64,000 bases of DNA from CAZADA01 sp964526675 (GTDB lineage: Bacteria; Pseudomonadota; Alphaproteobacteria; Caulobacterales; Maricaulaceae). Where the stretch lies: positions 36,357 through 100,356 of the forward strand of contig CAZGLY010000007.1 in assembly GCA_964526675.1 (NCBI GenBank). The letters run 5' to 3'. Under the pieces are notes generated by a model. The model did not search any database, was not told the origin of the DNA, and worked only from the letters and a program-made list of their open reading frames with translations. Positions 52,672 to 60,258 of the stretch are shown here, one piece after another. A program made the translations under genes and the position numbers. How positions within the stretch are numbered: position 1 is the stretch's first letter; each line of letters opens with the position of its first letter.

Positions 52672-53214
52672 ACTGGGCCCCTTCCGGAAAATCCCCGACG
52701 GTCCGCCGACACCCGGCCCGACCGCGATCGCCTGTCACGGTCCGCCAACACCCGGGCTGAGGATTTATTCGTTCACGAGAGCGTGAGCTGAGCAGCGGTT
52801 GTGATCGCGGAGGGCGCTTGTGCGCCGCCGACGGTCGCTCAGCGCGGTTTTTCGCCGTCGACGTCGGTTCCCGTCGATCGCCTGTGCGGCGATTGCGCAT
52901 GCGGTGTGCGGTGTTGCGCCAACTGGCGGCGCCGTGGCGTCTTCACGAACCCCTGCGTGTCGCGCCATGGTGTCTTGAACGCGCGTCGCGCGGCATGGCC
53001 GGAGATTGTCGGGCCGACCGATCGGACGCGTCGGCTCTGACGTCTCCGCGTGGTGTTCGCGGCGGCGTCATGGCGGCCGCCTGGTCTCAGCATGCGACTG
53101 TGGCGGCGCGGCACGGGGGGAGTGTGATGGCGCGCGCGGCGTTTCGCGTGAGCACGGCAACGGGGATTGCGCGATGAGCGCGACCGCGCACGGCGTCGCT
53201 CCGGTGCTCATACG
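52672..53214. promoter_or_regulatory. 543-bp divergent gap between RTX operon and pqi operon, with 19-bp direct repeats
   Basis: No convincing gene lies here; the short open frames have no family features. Both operons must start in it. Two direct repeats, ACGGTCCGCCGACACCCGG (52698-52716) and ACGGTCCGCCAACACCCGG (52737-52755), differ at one base and are 39 bp apart, 27-84 bases upstream of the RTX start. They are candidates for a regulator-binding pair or leader structure. Confidence 0.5.
52698..52755. repeat. two 19-bp direct repeats upstream of RTX gene
   Basis: 18 of 19 bases match between 52698-52716 and 52737-52755, with start-to-start spacing 39 bp. They lie within the RTX leader or promoter region and are not found elsewhere in the window by eye. 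Confidence 0.75.
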
Positions 53215-53895
53215 ATGACGCCCGGCGACCCCACGCGCCCCGGCGCCGCCGGCGACGCGGCGGCCCGCGCCGAAGCGATTGCAGCGCTCAATGAACGACT
53301 TCTGGCGTGTCCGTTTTGCGATGCGCTGTGGACGCGGCCCGCCCTCAAAGAAGGCGAGCGCGTCAAGTGCGGCCACTGCCACTCGATCATCCTCACGAAC
53401 AAAACCCGCAGCGCAGAGCGGACAATCGCGCTGATGCTCGCCAGCGTGATCCTCTACGCCGTGGCCGTCGCGTTTCCATTCATGCGCATGGACCGGTCAG
53501 GCTTCTCAAACCAGATCTCGGTGCTCGACGCCGTGGGGGTGTTGTGGACCAACGACATGGCGATGATGGCGGTGCTGTGCGCGTTCTTCATTCTGTTGTT
53601 TCCGCTCTCCCGCGTTGTGATCCTGCTTTACCTTAGCGGCGCGATCCAAACGCGCGGCGAAACGGGGACGCCGCACGCGCGCTCCTTGCGGCTCCTGCAG
53701 GCTATCGAACCCTGGGCGATGGCGGAGATCTTTATGATCGGGGTCATCGTGTCGCTGGTGAAAGTGGGCAAGCTGGCGGACATCACGTTGGGCCCCGCGT
53801 TTTGGGGAATGGCCGCGTTGATCGTGCTCCTGGCCATGGGCAGCTCCGCGGTCTGCCGCGACACGCTCTGGCGCGCCATCAGGCGGCCGTCATGA
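53215..53895 (+). CDS. pqiA: PqiA-like protein, N-terminal half
   Basis: A 226-residue membrane protein of the paraquat-inducible protein A family. ATG 53215 puts the zinc-ribbon cysteines near the start (LACPFCDALW and VKCGHCHSII), followed by four membrane helices (LMLASVILYAVAVAFPFMRM, DMAMMAVLCAFFILLFPLSRVVILLYL, WAMAEIFMIGVIVSLVKVGKL, FWGMAALIVLLAMGSSAV). E. coli PqiA is about 417 residues with two such halves in one chain. Here each half is a separate gene, joined by an ATGA overlap. PqiA works with the MCE protein PqiB in lipid movement across the envelope. Confidence 0.9.
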   Translation: MTPGDPTRPGAAGDAAARAEAIAALNERLLACPFCDALWTRPALKEGERVKCGHCHSIILTNKTRSAERTIALMLASVILYAVAVAFPFMRMDRSGFSNQISVLDAVGVLWTNDMAMMAVLCAFFILLFPLSRVVILLYLSGAIQTRGETGTPHARSLRLLQAIEPWAMAEIFMIGVIVSLVKVGKLADITLGPAFWGMAALIVLLAMGSSAVCRDTLWRAIRRPS

Positions 53896-54521
53896 TCCAG
53901 GCGCAGGACCACGGCCTCGCCTTGTGCCGGGTGTGTCGCACGCTGACCGACCAGCCGGGCGAAGACTGCGTGGTCTGCGGCGCGCCCACGCGCCTGCGCG
54001 ACCGCGGCAGCCTCCAGCGGGTGTGGGCCTTCTGGGTCGCCGGCGTGATCGCCTACATTCCCGGCAATCTGATGCCGATCATGGTGACCCAGTCCGTCTC
54101 CGGCGAAAACGCGTCGACCATCATGGGCGGCGTGGTGACGCTGATCCATCACCACAACTACGCGATCGCGGCGGTGATCTTCATCGCCAGCATTCTGGTG
54201 CCGGTGTCGAAGTTCGCCATCATCGCCTGGTTGGCGCTGTCGATCCAACGCGGTTGGCGGGTGAACGACCACCATCGCCACATCGCCCACGAGGTGATCG
54301 AGTTTATCGGTCGGTGGTCGATGGTCGACGTGTTTGTCGTGGCGGCCTTGGCCGCGCTCATCCAGGTGGGCGGCCTGATGTCGATCGCCCCGGGGCCGGG
54401 CGTGGACGCCTTCGCGATGTCTGTCATTTTCACGATGCTGTCGGCCATGAGCCTCGATCCGCGATTGATCTGGGATCATCATGACCCAAAGCCGGCCGCC
54501 TTGGAGACCGTCGATGTCTGA
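53892..54521 (+). CDS. pqiA: PqiA-like protein, C-terminal half
   Basis: A 209-residue protein repeating the PqiA module: zinc-ribbon LCRVCRTL and CVVCGAPTRLRDRGSLQRVWAF, then four helices (WVAGVIAYIPGNLMPIM, AIAAVIFIASILVPVSKFAIIAWLAL, MVDVFVVAALAALIQVGGLM, AFAMSVIFTMLSAMSLD). The GNLMPIM and LVPVSKF motifs are family hallmarks. It overlaps pqiB (ATG 54514 lies before this gene's TGA at 54519). The two halves presumably pair to form one PqiA unit. Confidence 0.9.
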   Translation: MIQAQDHGLALCRVCRTLTDQPGEDCVVCGAPTRLRDRGSLQRVWAFWVAGVIAYIPGNLMPIMVTQSVSGENASTIMGGVVTLIHHHNYAIAAVIFIASILVPVSKFAIIAWLALSIQRGWRVNDHHRHIAHEVIEFIGRWSMVDVFVVAALAALIQVGGLMSIAPGPGVDAFAMSVIFTMLSAMSLDPRLIWDHHDPKPAALETVDV

Positions 54522-56151
54522 GCCTCGCGTTTCTGAGCCGACGGTGGAGCGTCCGCGTCGTCTGTCCGTTTCCGCGGTGTGGATCGTGCCGATCCTCGCG
54601 GCGGTCATTGGCGGCTTTGTCGCCTGGCGATCCCTCGCCGAGCGGGGGCCGCTGGTGGAGATCCACTTCGCCAAAGGCCACGGCATCACGGCGGAGAAGA
54701 CGGAGGTCAAGCACAACGACATGGTGGTCGGTCTGGTGGAGGAGATCCATCTGTCGGACGACTTTGACGGCGTCGTGGTGAGCGCCCGCCTGGAAAAAGA
54801 CATCGCCCCTTATCTCGGCGACACGACCGACTTTTGGGTGGTGAGCGCCCAAGTCACGAGCTCGGGGCTGTCCGGCTTGGGCACCCTCCTGTCAGGCGTC
54901 TACATCGAAGTGGATTGGGCGCAGCCGCCGACGACGAAACAGCGCACGTTCGACGGCCTCGACGCCCCGCCCCTGACACCGCCGGGCGCTCCGGGCCAGC
55001 ACGTGACCCTGCGGGCGGAGACGGCCGGCTCCGTCGATGTGGGATCGCCGGTGCTCTATCGCGGTTTGCGGGTCGGCCAAGTCGAGAGCCGCATGCTGGC
55101 CGACGATTTCAGCCATGTCACGTACCGGGCGTTCATCGCAGCGCCCCACGACGCGCTGCTATCGCCGTCGACGCTGTTCTGGAACGTCTCCGGGGTCACC
55201 GCGGCCGCCGGATCCGAAGGCCTCACGATCAATGTGGAGTCGCTGGAGGCGTTGCTGTCCGGCGGCGTGACGTTCGGCGATGTCGGGGTCAACCTGAGCC
55301 AGGCGGCGCTCACCGACGAGACCGTCTTCCGTCTCTACGCCAACCGCGACGCCGCCGAGGAAAGCCGCTACGACAGCGGCGCGGAGCAGAGCTTCTTCCT
55401 GATGGCGCAGTTCGAGGACTCCATTCGCGGCCTGGAGCCCGGCGCGCCGATCGAGTGGCAGGGCATACGGATCGGAACCGTCCATGACATCGTGTTGGAT
55501 CTCAGCCAACGCCGCGAGGGTCGCGGGGACATCAACGTCATCCTCGCGCTGCAGCCCAGTCGCATCGGGTTGGAGGACATGACGCCTGACGACGCTGAGG
55601 AGTCCCTCACCGCGTGGGTGCGCTCCGGCATGCGGCCGCAATTGGCCACCGGCAACATCCTCGCGGGGCGAAAGCTGGTGCGCTTCGTCGATGACGTCGC
55701 GGACGTTGGCGGGACGATCGACTTCGCCACCATGCCCTATCCCACCATCCCCACGGCGAGCTCGGGCCTTGAGGCGGTGACCCAGAATGTCGAGCAGATC
55801 GTGGCCAACATCGCCGCTTTGCCGCTTGATCAGCTCGTCGGCGCGGCCGCGGAGCTTCTGGCGAACCCGGACACGCAGCGCTTGCCCGGCGAGCTCAACG
55901 AGGCGCTGTCCGCCATTGGCGGAGCCGCGGGCAACATCGACGAAGCGACCCGCAACCTGCCCGATCTCGTCGCGAGCCTGGATCAGATTGCGGACGCCGG
56001 AGAAGCCGCGCTCGTCGGCGTGTCGCCAGGCTCGGAGCTCTATGTCGACTTGTCAGGCGCTGTGCGCGACCTGCGCGACGCGTCGCGGTCGCTGGCGGCG
56101 CTGGCCGCGCGTCTTGAAGAACAACCCAACGCCATCATCACGGGACGATAG
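54514..56151 (+). CDS. pqiB: PqiB, triple-MCE-domain lipid transport protein
   Basis: A 545-residue protein, almost the same length as E. coli PqiB (546). One membrane helix near residues 22-40 (AVWIVPILAAVIGGFVAW) is followed by three MCE domains: the first from GPLVEIHFAKGHGITAEKTEVKHNDMVVGLV, the second from HVTLRAETAGSVDVGSPVLYRGLRVGQVES, and the third from FFLMAQFEDSIRGLEPGAPIEWQGIRIGTV. A helical C-terminus (ASSGLEAVTQNVEQIVANIAAL onward) would form the needle-like coiled-coil tube seen in PqiB. It spans the periplasm and moves lipids between membranes. Confidence 0.94.
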   Translation: MSEPRVSEPTVERPRRLSVSAVWIVPILAAVIGGFVAWRSLAERGPLVEIHFAKGHGITAEKTEVKHNDMVVGLVEEIHLSDDFDGVVVSARLEKDIAPYLGDTTDFWVVSAQVTSSGLSGLGTLLSGVYIEVDWAQPPTTKQRTFDGLDAPPLTPPGAPGQHVTLRAETAGSVDVGSPVLYRGLRVGQVESRMLADDFSHVTYRAFIAAPHDALLSPSTLFWNVSGVTAAAGSEGLTINVESLEALLSGGVTFGDVGVNLSQAALTDETVFRLYANRDAAEESRYDSGAEQSFFLMAQFEDSIRGLEPGAPIEWQGIRIGTVHDIVLDLSQRREGRGDINVILALQPSRIGLEDMTPDDAEESLTAWVRSGMRPQLATGNILAGRKLVRFVDDVADVGGTIDFATMPYPTIPTASSGLEAVTQNVEQIVANIAALPLDQLVGAAAELLANPDTQRLPGELNEALSAIGGAAGNIDEATRNLPDLVASLDQIADAGEAALVGVSPGSELYVDLSGAVRDLRDASRSLAALAARLEEQPNAIITGR

Positions 56152-56154
56152 GCC

Positions 56155-56724
56155 ATGAGCGTTCGACGCGTTATTGTCTTCACCGCCATCGGCGTGGCCG
56201 CCGCCGCGTGTTCGCCCGGCCCCGCGCCCTCGCTCTATTTCCTCGACACGCCGGCTCCGGGCGTCGCTTACGACGCGGAGGCGCCGCGGATCGGTTTGGC
56301 GGAGGTCGCGTTGCCCGCGTACGCGCGCAAAGTGCAGATCGCCAGCCGCTTGGCGGATCAGCGGATTGTCCAGGATGACGACCACCGCTGGGCGGCGCCG
56401 CCTGATGAAGCGATCTCAAAGGCGCTCGCCCGCGCGCTCGAGGCGACGCTCGGCGGTCCGGCGTTGCTGCGCCCCTACCCGCGCGGCTTTCAGCCGGACG
56501 TGCAAGCCCGCGTGACGTTCGACCGCTTCTTGCGGGGGGGCGACGGCGCTGCGGAGATGGCGGGCCAATACCTGATCCTCGACGGCGATGGCGGTTCGGT
56601 CCTCCGCGTGGCGCGGTTTGACATCTCGGAGCCGGCGTCCGGCGATGGCTATGAAGGCTATATGCGCGCGGTGGCGGCCGGTCTGTCAGCGCTCGGCGCG
56701 CGCATCGCTGACGACATCCAATAG
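56155..56724 (+). CDS. pqiC: PqiC-like lipoprotein (ABC-transport auxiliary component)
   Basis: A 189-residue lipoprotein of the DUF330/PqiC family. The lipobox AAAAC puts the acylated Cys at residue 19. Marks are SLYFLDTPAPG, RIGLAEVALPAYARKVQIASRLADQRIVQDDDHRWAAPPDEAISKALARAL, the conserved family block. E. coli PqiC is an outer-membrane lipoprotein that docks the PqiB needle. It begins three bases after pqiB and closes the operon. Confidence 0.9.
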   Translation: MSVRRVIVFTAIGVAAAACSPGPAPSLYFLDTPAPGVAYDAEAPRIGLAEVALPAYARKVQIASRLADQRIVQDDDHRWAAPPDEAISKALARALEATLGGPALLRPYPRGFQPDVQARVTFDRFLRGGDGAAEMAGQYLILDGDGGSVLRVARFDISEPASGDGYEGYMRAVAAGLSALGARIADDIQ

Positions 56725-56796
56725 AACGCCGCGCCATCGTTGCGACGGCGAAAACGCGATGAGCGCGATGTGGGACTCGTCTTGGCGGCACACACG

Positions 56797-56825
56797 AAAA
56801 GAGCCCGCTTTGGCCAAGCGGGCTC
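56797..56825 (-). terminator. intrinsic terminator for the small secreted protein gene
   Basis: A 10-bp stem GAGCCCGCTT/AAGCGGGCTC with a five-base loop is followed by TTTTCG on the minus strand, 33 bases after the stop at 56858. In the plus direction it is downstream of pqiC but lacks a U-run there. Confidence 0.9.
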
Positions 56826-56857
56826 TCGACACTCGGTGAGTGTTCGCGACGTTCGCG

Positions 56858-57184
56858 CTATTCGACGACTGTGATTTTCGCCACGCCATTAAAGCCGCGC
56901 GAGGTTTCATAGTCGGTCGTGAAGCCCACCGTGGGCTCTTCGGGAAGCGCGGAGAAGGTGATGCAGACTTCGCCTTCCTCGTCCGCGCTGCACAAGACGC
57001 GCGTTTCGGGATCGAGGGTGTAGGGCGCAGAACCCTGCTCGGTGGTCACCATCATCGCTTCGTCGTCAAACACGGCGGTGCGAACCGAACCGTCGTCGCG
57101 GGTGAACTCCACGGTGACATTCGTGGCGAAAGCCGGCGCAGCCAGCAAAACAGCCGCCCCAGCGGCGAACACAGACTTCTTCAT
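56858..57184 (-). CDS. small secreted protein of unknown function
   Basis: A 108-residue protein. ATG 57184 has GGGGA upstream and begins a clean signal peptide, MKKSVFAAGAAVLLAAPAFA. The mature part (about 88 residues) is acidic and beta-rich: TNVTVEFTRDDGSVRTAVFDD, EQGSAPYTLDPETRVLCSADEEGEVC, then GFNGVAKITVVE. Two cysteines about 10 residues apart could form a disulfide. No family was recognised. It is monocistronic with its own terminator. The longer upstream frame has no signal-like start and is rejected. Confidence 0.8.
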   Translation of the reverse strand: MKKSVFAAGAAVLLAAPAFATNVTVEFTRDDGSVRTAVFDDEAMMVTTEQGSAPYTLDPETRVLCSADEEGEVCITFSALPEEPTVGFTTDYETSRGFNGVAKITVVE

Positions 57185-57433
57185 GGTACGTCCCCTGATC
57201 GTTTCTGATGTTCTCGACGCCGCCGACCACCGTGTGGATGCATCAAGCCGCGCCCGGCGGCGCCCCGCGACGACCACGTGCGAACGTCGTAGGCCGGACA
57301 CGCCGCGGGCAAATGCATCACAGATTTATGCGCCTGAACAGGGAATTCCGACGGTCCCGTCTCCCCCATTCGGGTTTGTTTCGGCGCCACGACGTCGGCG
57401 GCGCGCGTCGGCTGCCACGCGCGCCGCCGTGCG

Positions 57434-57883
57434 TCAAACGATGCTCGTCGACGTCCGCGCAACCACGAGGTGCGGAACCCCGTCGCTCGTCTTCGAGAGC
57501 GACACGCCGGAGGACGACACCACAGCGCTGACGCGCCGTCGATGCGCGGAGAAGCTGTCGAACCGCACCACGTCGACCGGTTCGTCGAACTCGATCGTCA
57601 CCTCATAGGCGTCGCCTTGGGAGACGGAGCGGGCCGCGATCACGGAGCCCGTGAAAGGCTGTCGGAGGTAACACCCCTCGACGCGGTCGCCGAGCTGCAG
57701 CGGAATCTCCGGCGCGCCCGACAAACGCGCCGACAAGGTGTTCCAGTCGGCGTAGCCAAGCTCCGCGGCCACGCGTTCCAACGCCGCGGAATGACTGATC
57801 GGGCGGTCCGCCGCCGCCAGCTCGGCGCGGAGAGCGCGAGCCCGCGCTTTGGCTTGATCGTGAGTGTGGATGATGTGGGTCAT
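57434..57883 (-). CDS. glyoxalase-related protein
   Basis: A 149-residue cytoplasmic protein. Its N-terminal half, HDQAKARARALRAELAAADR then ISHSAALERVAAELGYADWNTLSARL, is the recurrent helical module annotated as 'glyoxalase-superfamily/glyoxalase-related protein' in alphaproteobacteria. The C-terminal half (LGDRVEGCYLRQPFTGSVIAARSV ... VTIEFDEPVDVVRFDSFSAHRRRVSAVV) is a small beta domain. The actual function is unknown; no glyoxalase metal ligands are apparent in this fragment-sized protein. Confidence 0.75.
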   Translation of the reverse strand: MTHIIHTHDQAKARARALRAELAAADRPISHSAALERVAAELGYADWNTLSARLSGAPEIPLQLGDRVEGCYLRQPFTGSVIAARSVSQGDAYEVTIEFDEPVDVVRFDSFSAHRRRVSAVVSSSGVSLSKTSDGVPHLVVARTSTSIV

Positions 57884-58200
57884 GGTGGCGATGGTCCTCA
57901 GCGAGGGCGGCCATGCGCAACGGTGCTCGCCTTGCCGTCAGACCGCCGGTCGAGAGGTCAGTCGCGTATCGATCGCAGCCCTTGGCGGCTGGGAGGTCTT
58001 CACCGTGGGGACCAATCCCCGCGAGCGGCCGGCGCCTCTGCCGTGCGCCGCTGCATAGGCCCAACGGCGCCCATCGTCAAATCGCGCCGGCGCCCCACGC
58101 CGCTGTCGCGACAGGCGACCTCGGCCTGGCTCCCTCACCGGCGCTTCGCGTGCGCGTGTCCGACCCCCGGCCTCAAGACCGCTCTCGCGACAGAGCCGAT

Positions 58201-58255
58201 TGTTCGGGCGCCAATCCGTCCGGTCGGCGCGCCTGATCCGTTCGATTGACAACGC
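58201..58255 (+). repeat. 55-bp sequence at left edge of gap, identical to 58356-58410
   Basis: All 55 bases match the sequence on the right edge of the N block. This is the pattern left when two contigs that overlap by the assembler word length are scaffolded with Ns instead of merged. Confidence 0.95.
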
Positions 58256-58355
58256 NNNNNNNNNNNNNNNNNNNNNNNNNNNNNNNNNNNNNNNNNNNNN
58301 NNNNNNNNNNNNNNNNNNNNNNNNNNNNNNNNNNNNNNNNNNNNNNNNNNNNNNN
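58256..58355. other. 100-N scaffold gap, probably artefactual
   Basis: Exactly 100 N, a conventional placeholder length, flanked by identical 55-bp ends. The true gap is probably negative, so that N block plus one 55-bp copy should be removed. Confidence 0.9.
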
Positions 58356-58410
58356 TGTTCGGGCGCCAATCCGTCCGGTCGGCGCGCCTGATCCGTTCGA
58401 TTGACAACGC
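58356..58410 (+). repeat. 55-bp sequence at right edge of gap
   Basis: Identical to 58201-58255; see the gap entry. Confidence 0.95.
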
Positions 58411-58547
58411 GCCCCGACGATCGACACGGTGCCGACGTGCGCGCCCCCTGGCGAACCGGGGCGCAGCCGCTCACGCGGCCGACCACATGGCGACGGCATA
58501 CGCCGCCCACTTGCGAACGTTGCGGAACCAACAGACGTAGTATCTCT

Positions 58548-59366
58548 ATGACGGATCTGGAGACATTCCGAACATCCAGATCGCAACTTCTGGCTGCTCT
58601 TGAAGATGTGTGGCAGGGGTGTGCGATGTGGCGTCTGTGGACGGCTTTGGCCTGGGAGGATTTGCGGCAACGCTTTCGCCGATCTTACGTTGGCGTTTTA
58701 TGGATCACGATATCATTTTCAGTATTTATATTTGTGAAATTCTTGATATTTAGCCAGCTCAGCACGTCGGACGCCGGCACGTTCTTGTCGTATGTGACGG
58801 TCGGCTATTTCGTTTGGGCGTTTTTGAGTTCGATCGTGACGGACGCGCCCTACACCTTCGTCATGTCCGAAGCGTGGATCAAATCCGGCCGACTGCCACT
58901 CACGGTCTTTGCTTTGCAAAACATCACGCGCCACGTCGTGCAAACCAGTTTCACAAGCCTTGTCGTCCTCGGCGTTATTCTGAGTGTCGGCGTCACATTT
59001 TCCGCGGCGTGGATACTCTCTCTCGTGGCCTTCCTCATTATGCTGGTCAACTCTTTGACGCTCAGCATTATCCTGGGATCAATCGCCGCGCGCCAACGGG
59101 ATATTGCGCATTTTGTCCAAACCATTATGCGCGTGATGTTCTTCGCAACCCCCATTGTGTGGGAGCCGGAGCGCATGGGGGAACTTTGGCGCTACCTCCA
59201 ATACAACCCTCTCGCGCATTTTGTGATCGCCTTCCGTCAGCCGCTGATCGACGGCACCGTGCCGACAGGCAGCTTCATTGTCGTTGGAGGCGTGACGATC
59301 GTCGGGCTTTTGTGCTCCATGATCGTGTTCGCGTACGCCCGTCGGCGCATCGTTTACTGGTTGTGA
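58548..59366 (+). CDS. ABC-2 polysaccharide export permease (Wzm/KpsM-like)
   Basis: A 272-residue membrane protein. ATG 58548 gives MTDLETFRTSRSQLLAALEDVW and the usual family length; the longer frame upstream runs to the gap edge and is not membrane-like. Family marks are LAWEDLRQRFRRSYVGVLWI before helix 1, six hydrophobic segments, and YNPLAHFVIAFRQPLIDGT near the C-terminus, as in Wzm/KpsM/TagG. It exports a lipid-linked or capsular polysaccharide with the ATPase encoded 2 bases downstream. The 5' part (58690-58760) is visibly richer in A/T than the rest of the window, a hint of lateral transfer common in surface-polysaccharide genes. Confidence 0.92.
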   Translation: MTDLETFRTSRSQLLAALEDVWQGCAMWRLWTALAWEDLRQRFRRSYVGVLWITISFSVFIFVKFLIFSQLSTSDAGTFLSYVTVGYFVWAFLSSIVTDAPYTFVMSEAWIKSGRLPLTVFALQNITRHVVQTSFTSLVVLGVILSVGVTFSAAWILSLVAFLIMLVNSLTLSIILGSIAARQRDIAHFVQTIMRVMFFATPIVWEPERMGELWRYLQYNPLAHFVIAFRQPLIDGTVPTGSFIVVGGVTIVGLLCSMIVFAYARRRIVYWL

Positions 59367-59368
59367 TC

Positions 59369-60163
59369 ATGGCTTTTGTTCGACTCTCAAAGGTTACAAT
59401 TGCATTCCCCATGCTTGGCGGCGGCGCCCAGCCAAAGGTTGACGGCGCGAGTCTCCCGGGGGCGGGCGCGTTGATCCGTGATGATGACCAAAGGAGCCGC
59501 AGCGTGGTTGCGCTGTCGGATGTCTCGTTGTCGATGCGCGACGGCGACCGTGTCGGCCTGATCGGGCGCAATGGGTCTGGAAAGTCCACGTTGCTGCGCA
59601 CAATCGCGGGCGTTTACGAGCCTCATGTGGGCGAGGTCGAAGTGCACGGGCGCGTGGCCGGGCTGTTTTCCGCCGGATTGGGAATCCGCGCCGAAGCAAG
59701 CGGCTACCGCAACATCGAACTCGCCGGCCTTGTGGCCGGGCGCAGCAATGAGGACGTGCGCGCCAAAATTGCCGACATCGCCGCGTTCACCGAACTCGGC
59801 GAATACTTGAATATGCCCGTGCGGACATACTCAAGCGGCATGGCGATGCGTTTGAAGTTTGCCTGCGCCACGGCTTTCGCTCCCGACATTCTGCTGATGG
59901 ATGAATGGCTTGGCGCGGGAGATCCCGACTTCAAGAAAAAGGCGAGCCGCCGGATGGATGAACTGGTGGACCAAGCCGGGCTTCTTGTGCTGGCGTCCCA
60001 CAACCACCGTCTCGTTCAAGAAACGTGCGAAAAAACCATTTGGATGGACCGGGGCTGCATGCGCGCGTTCGGACCCTCGGAGTTGGTTGTCGCCTACAGC
60101 AACGGCCGCTTGGATCGCCACGACTACGAACGCGCGATCGACGCCGAGATGGCGACCGCATAG
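59369..60163 (+). CDS. ABC polysaccharide export ATPase (Wzt/KpsT-like)
   Basis: A 264-residue ATPase starting at ATG 59369, two bases after the permease stop. After a variable leader, VVALSDVSLSMRDGDRVGLIGRNGSGKSTLL contains Walker A. AGLFSAGLGIRAEASGYRNIELAGLVAGRS is typical of the O-antigen/teichoic acid subclass. The signature is modified to YSSGMAMRLKFACA, Walker B is ILLMDEWLGAGDPDF, and the switch His is LVLASHNHRLV. There is no C-terminal carbohydrate-binding domain as in long Wzt proteins. It powers the neighbouring permease. Confidence 0.93.
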   Translation: MAFVRLSKVTIAFPMLGGGAQPKVDGASLPGAGALIRDDDQRSRSVVALSDVSLSMRDGDRVGLIGRNGSGKSTLLRTIAGVYEPHVGEVEVHGRVAGLFSAGLGIRAEASGYRNIELAGLVAGRSNEDVRAKIADIAAFTELGEYLNMPVRTYSSGMAMRLKFACATAFAPDILLMDEWLGAGDPDFKKKASRRMDELVDQAGLLVLASHNHRLVQETCEKTIWMDRGCMRAFGPSELVVAYSNGRLDRHDYERAIDAEMATA

Positions 60164-60258
60164 GACCGTCATCACGCCGACATGTCGGCGGCCCGAAAGG
60201 TGAAGCGGTGCGAATTGGCTCCGCGCCCCCACGTTTGATGTGACCTGGACTTGCCGTT

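Larger units (their letters stand above)
57884..58547. other. intergenic region with scaffold gap
   Basis: This 664-base stretch lies between the divergent glyoxalase-related and Wzm genes and includes 100 N. I see no credible gene; open frames running through it depend on the N block or lack any family feature. Promoters for both neighbours should be here, but none was identified. Confidence 0.6.

Noticed and set aside
49330..52791. 1153-codon open frame on the plus strand across the RTX gene
   Set aside because: It is the antisense shadow of a GC-rich repetitive gene. It has no family features and inherits the same duplication, while the minus-strand reading has clear RTX motifs and a ribosome site.
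58201..58410. 55-bp direct repeats considered as attachment sites or target duplication of a mobile element
   Set aside because: They flank only Ns, there is no integrase or transposase in the window, and the length fits an assembler overlap.
57938..58670. Open frames running through the N block
   Set aside because: They depend on unknown bases and on the duplicated 55-mer, so they are assembly artefacts.
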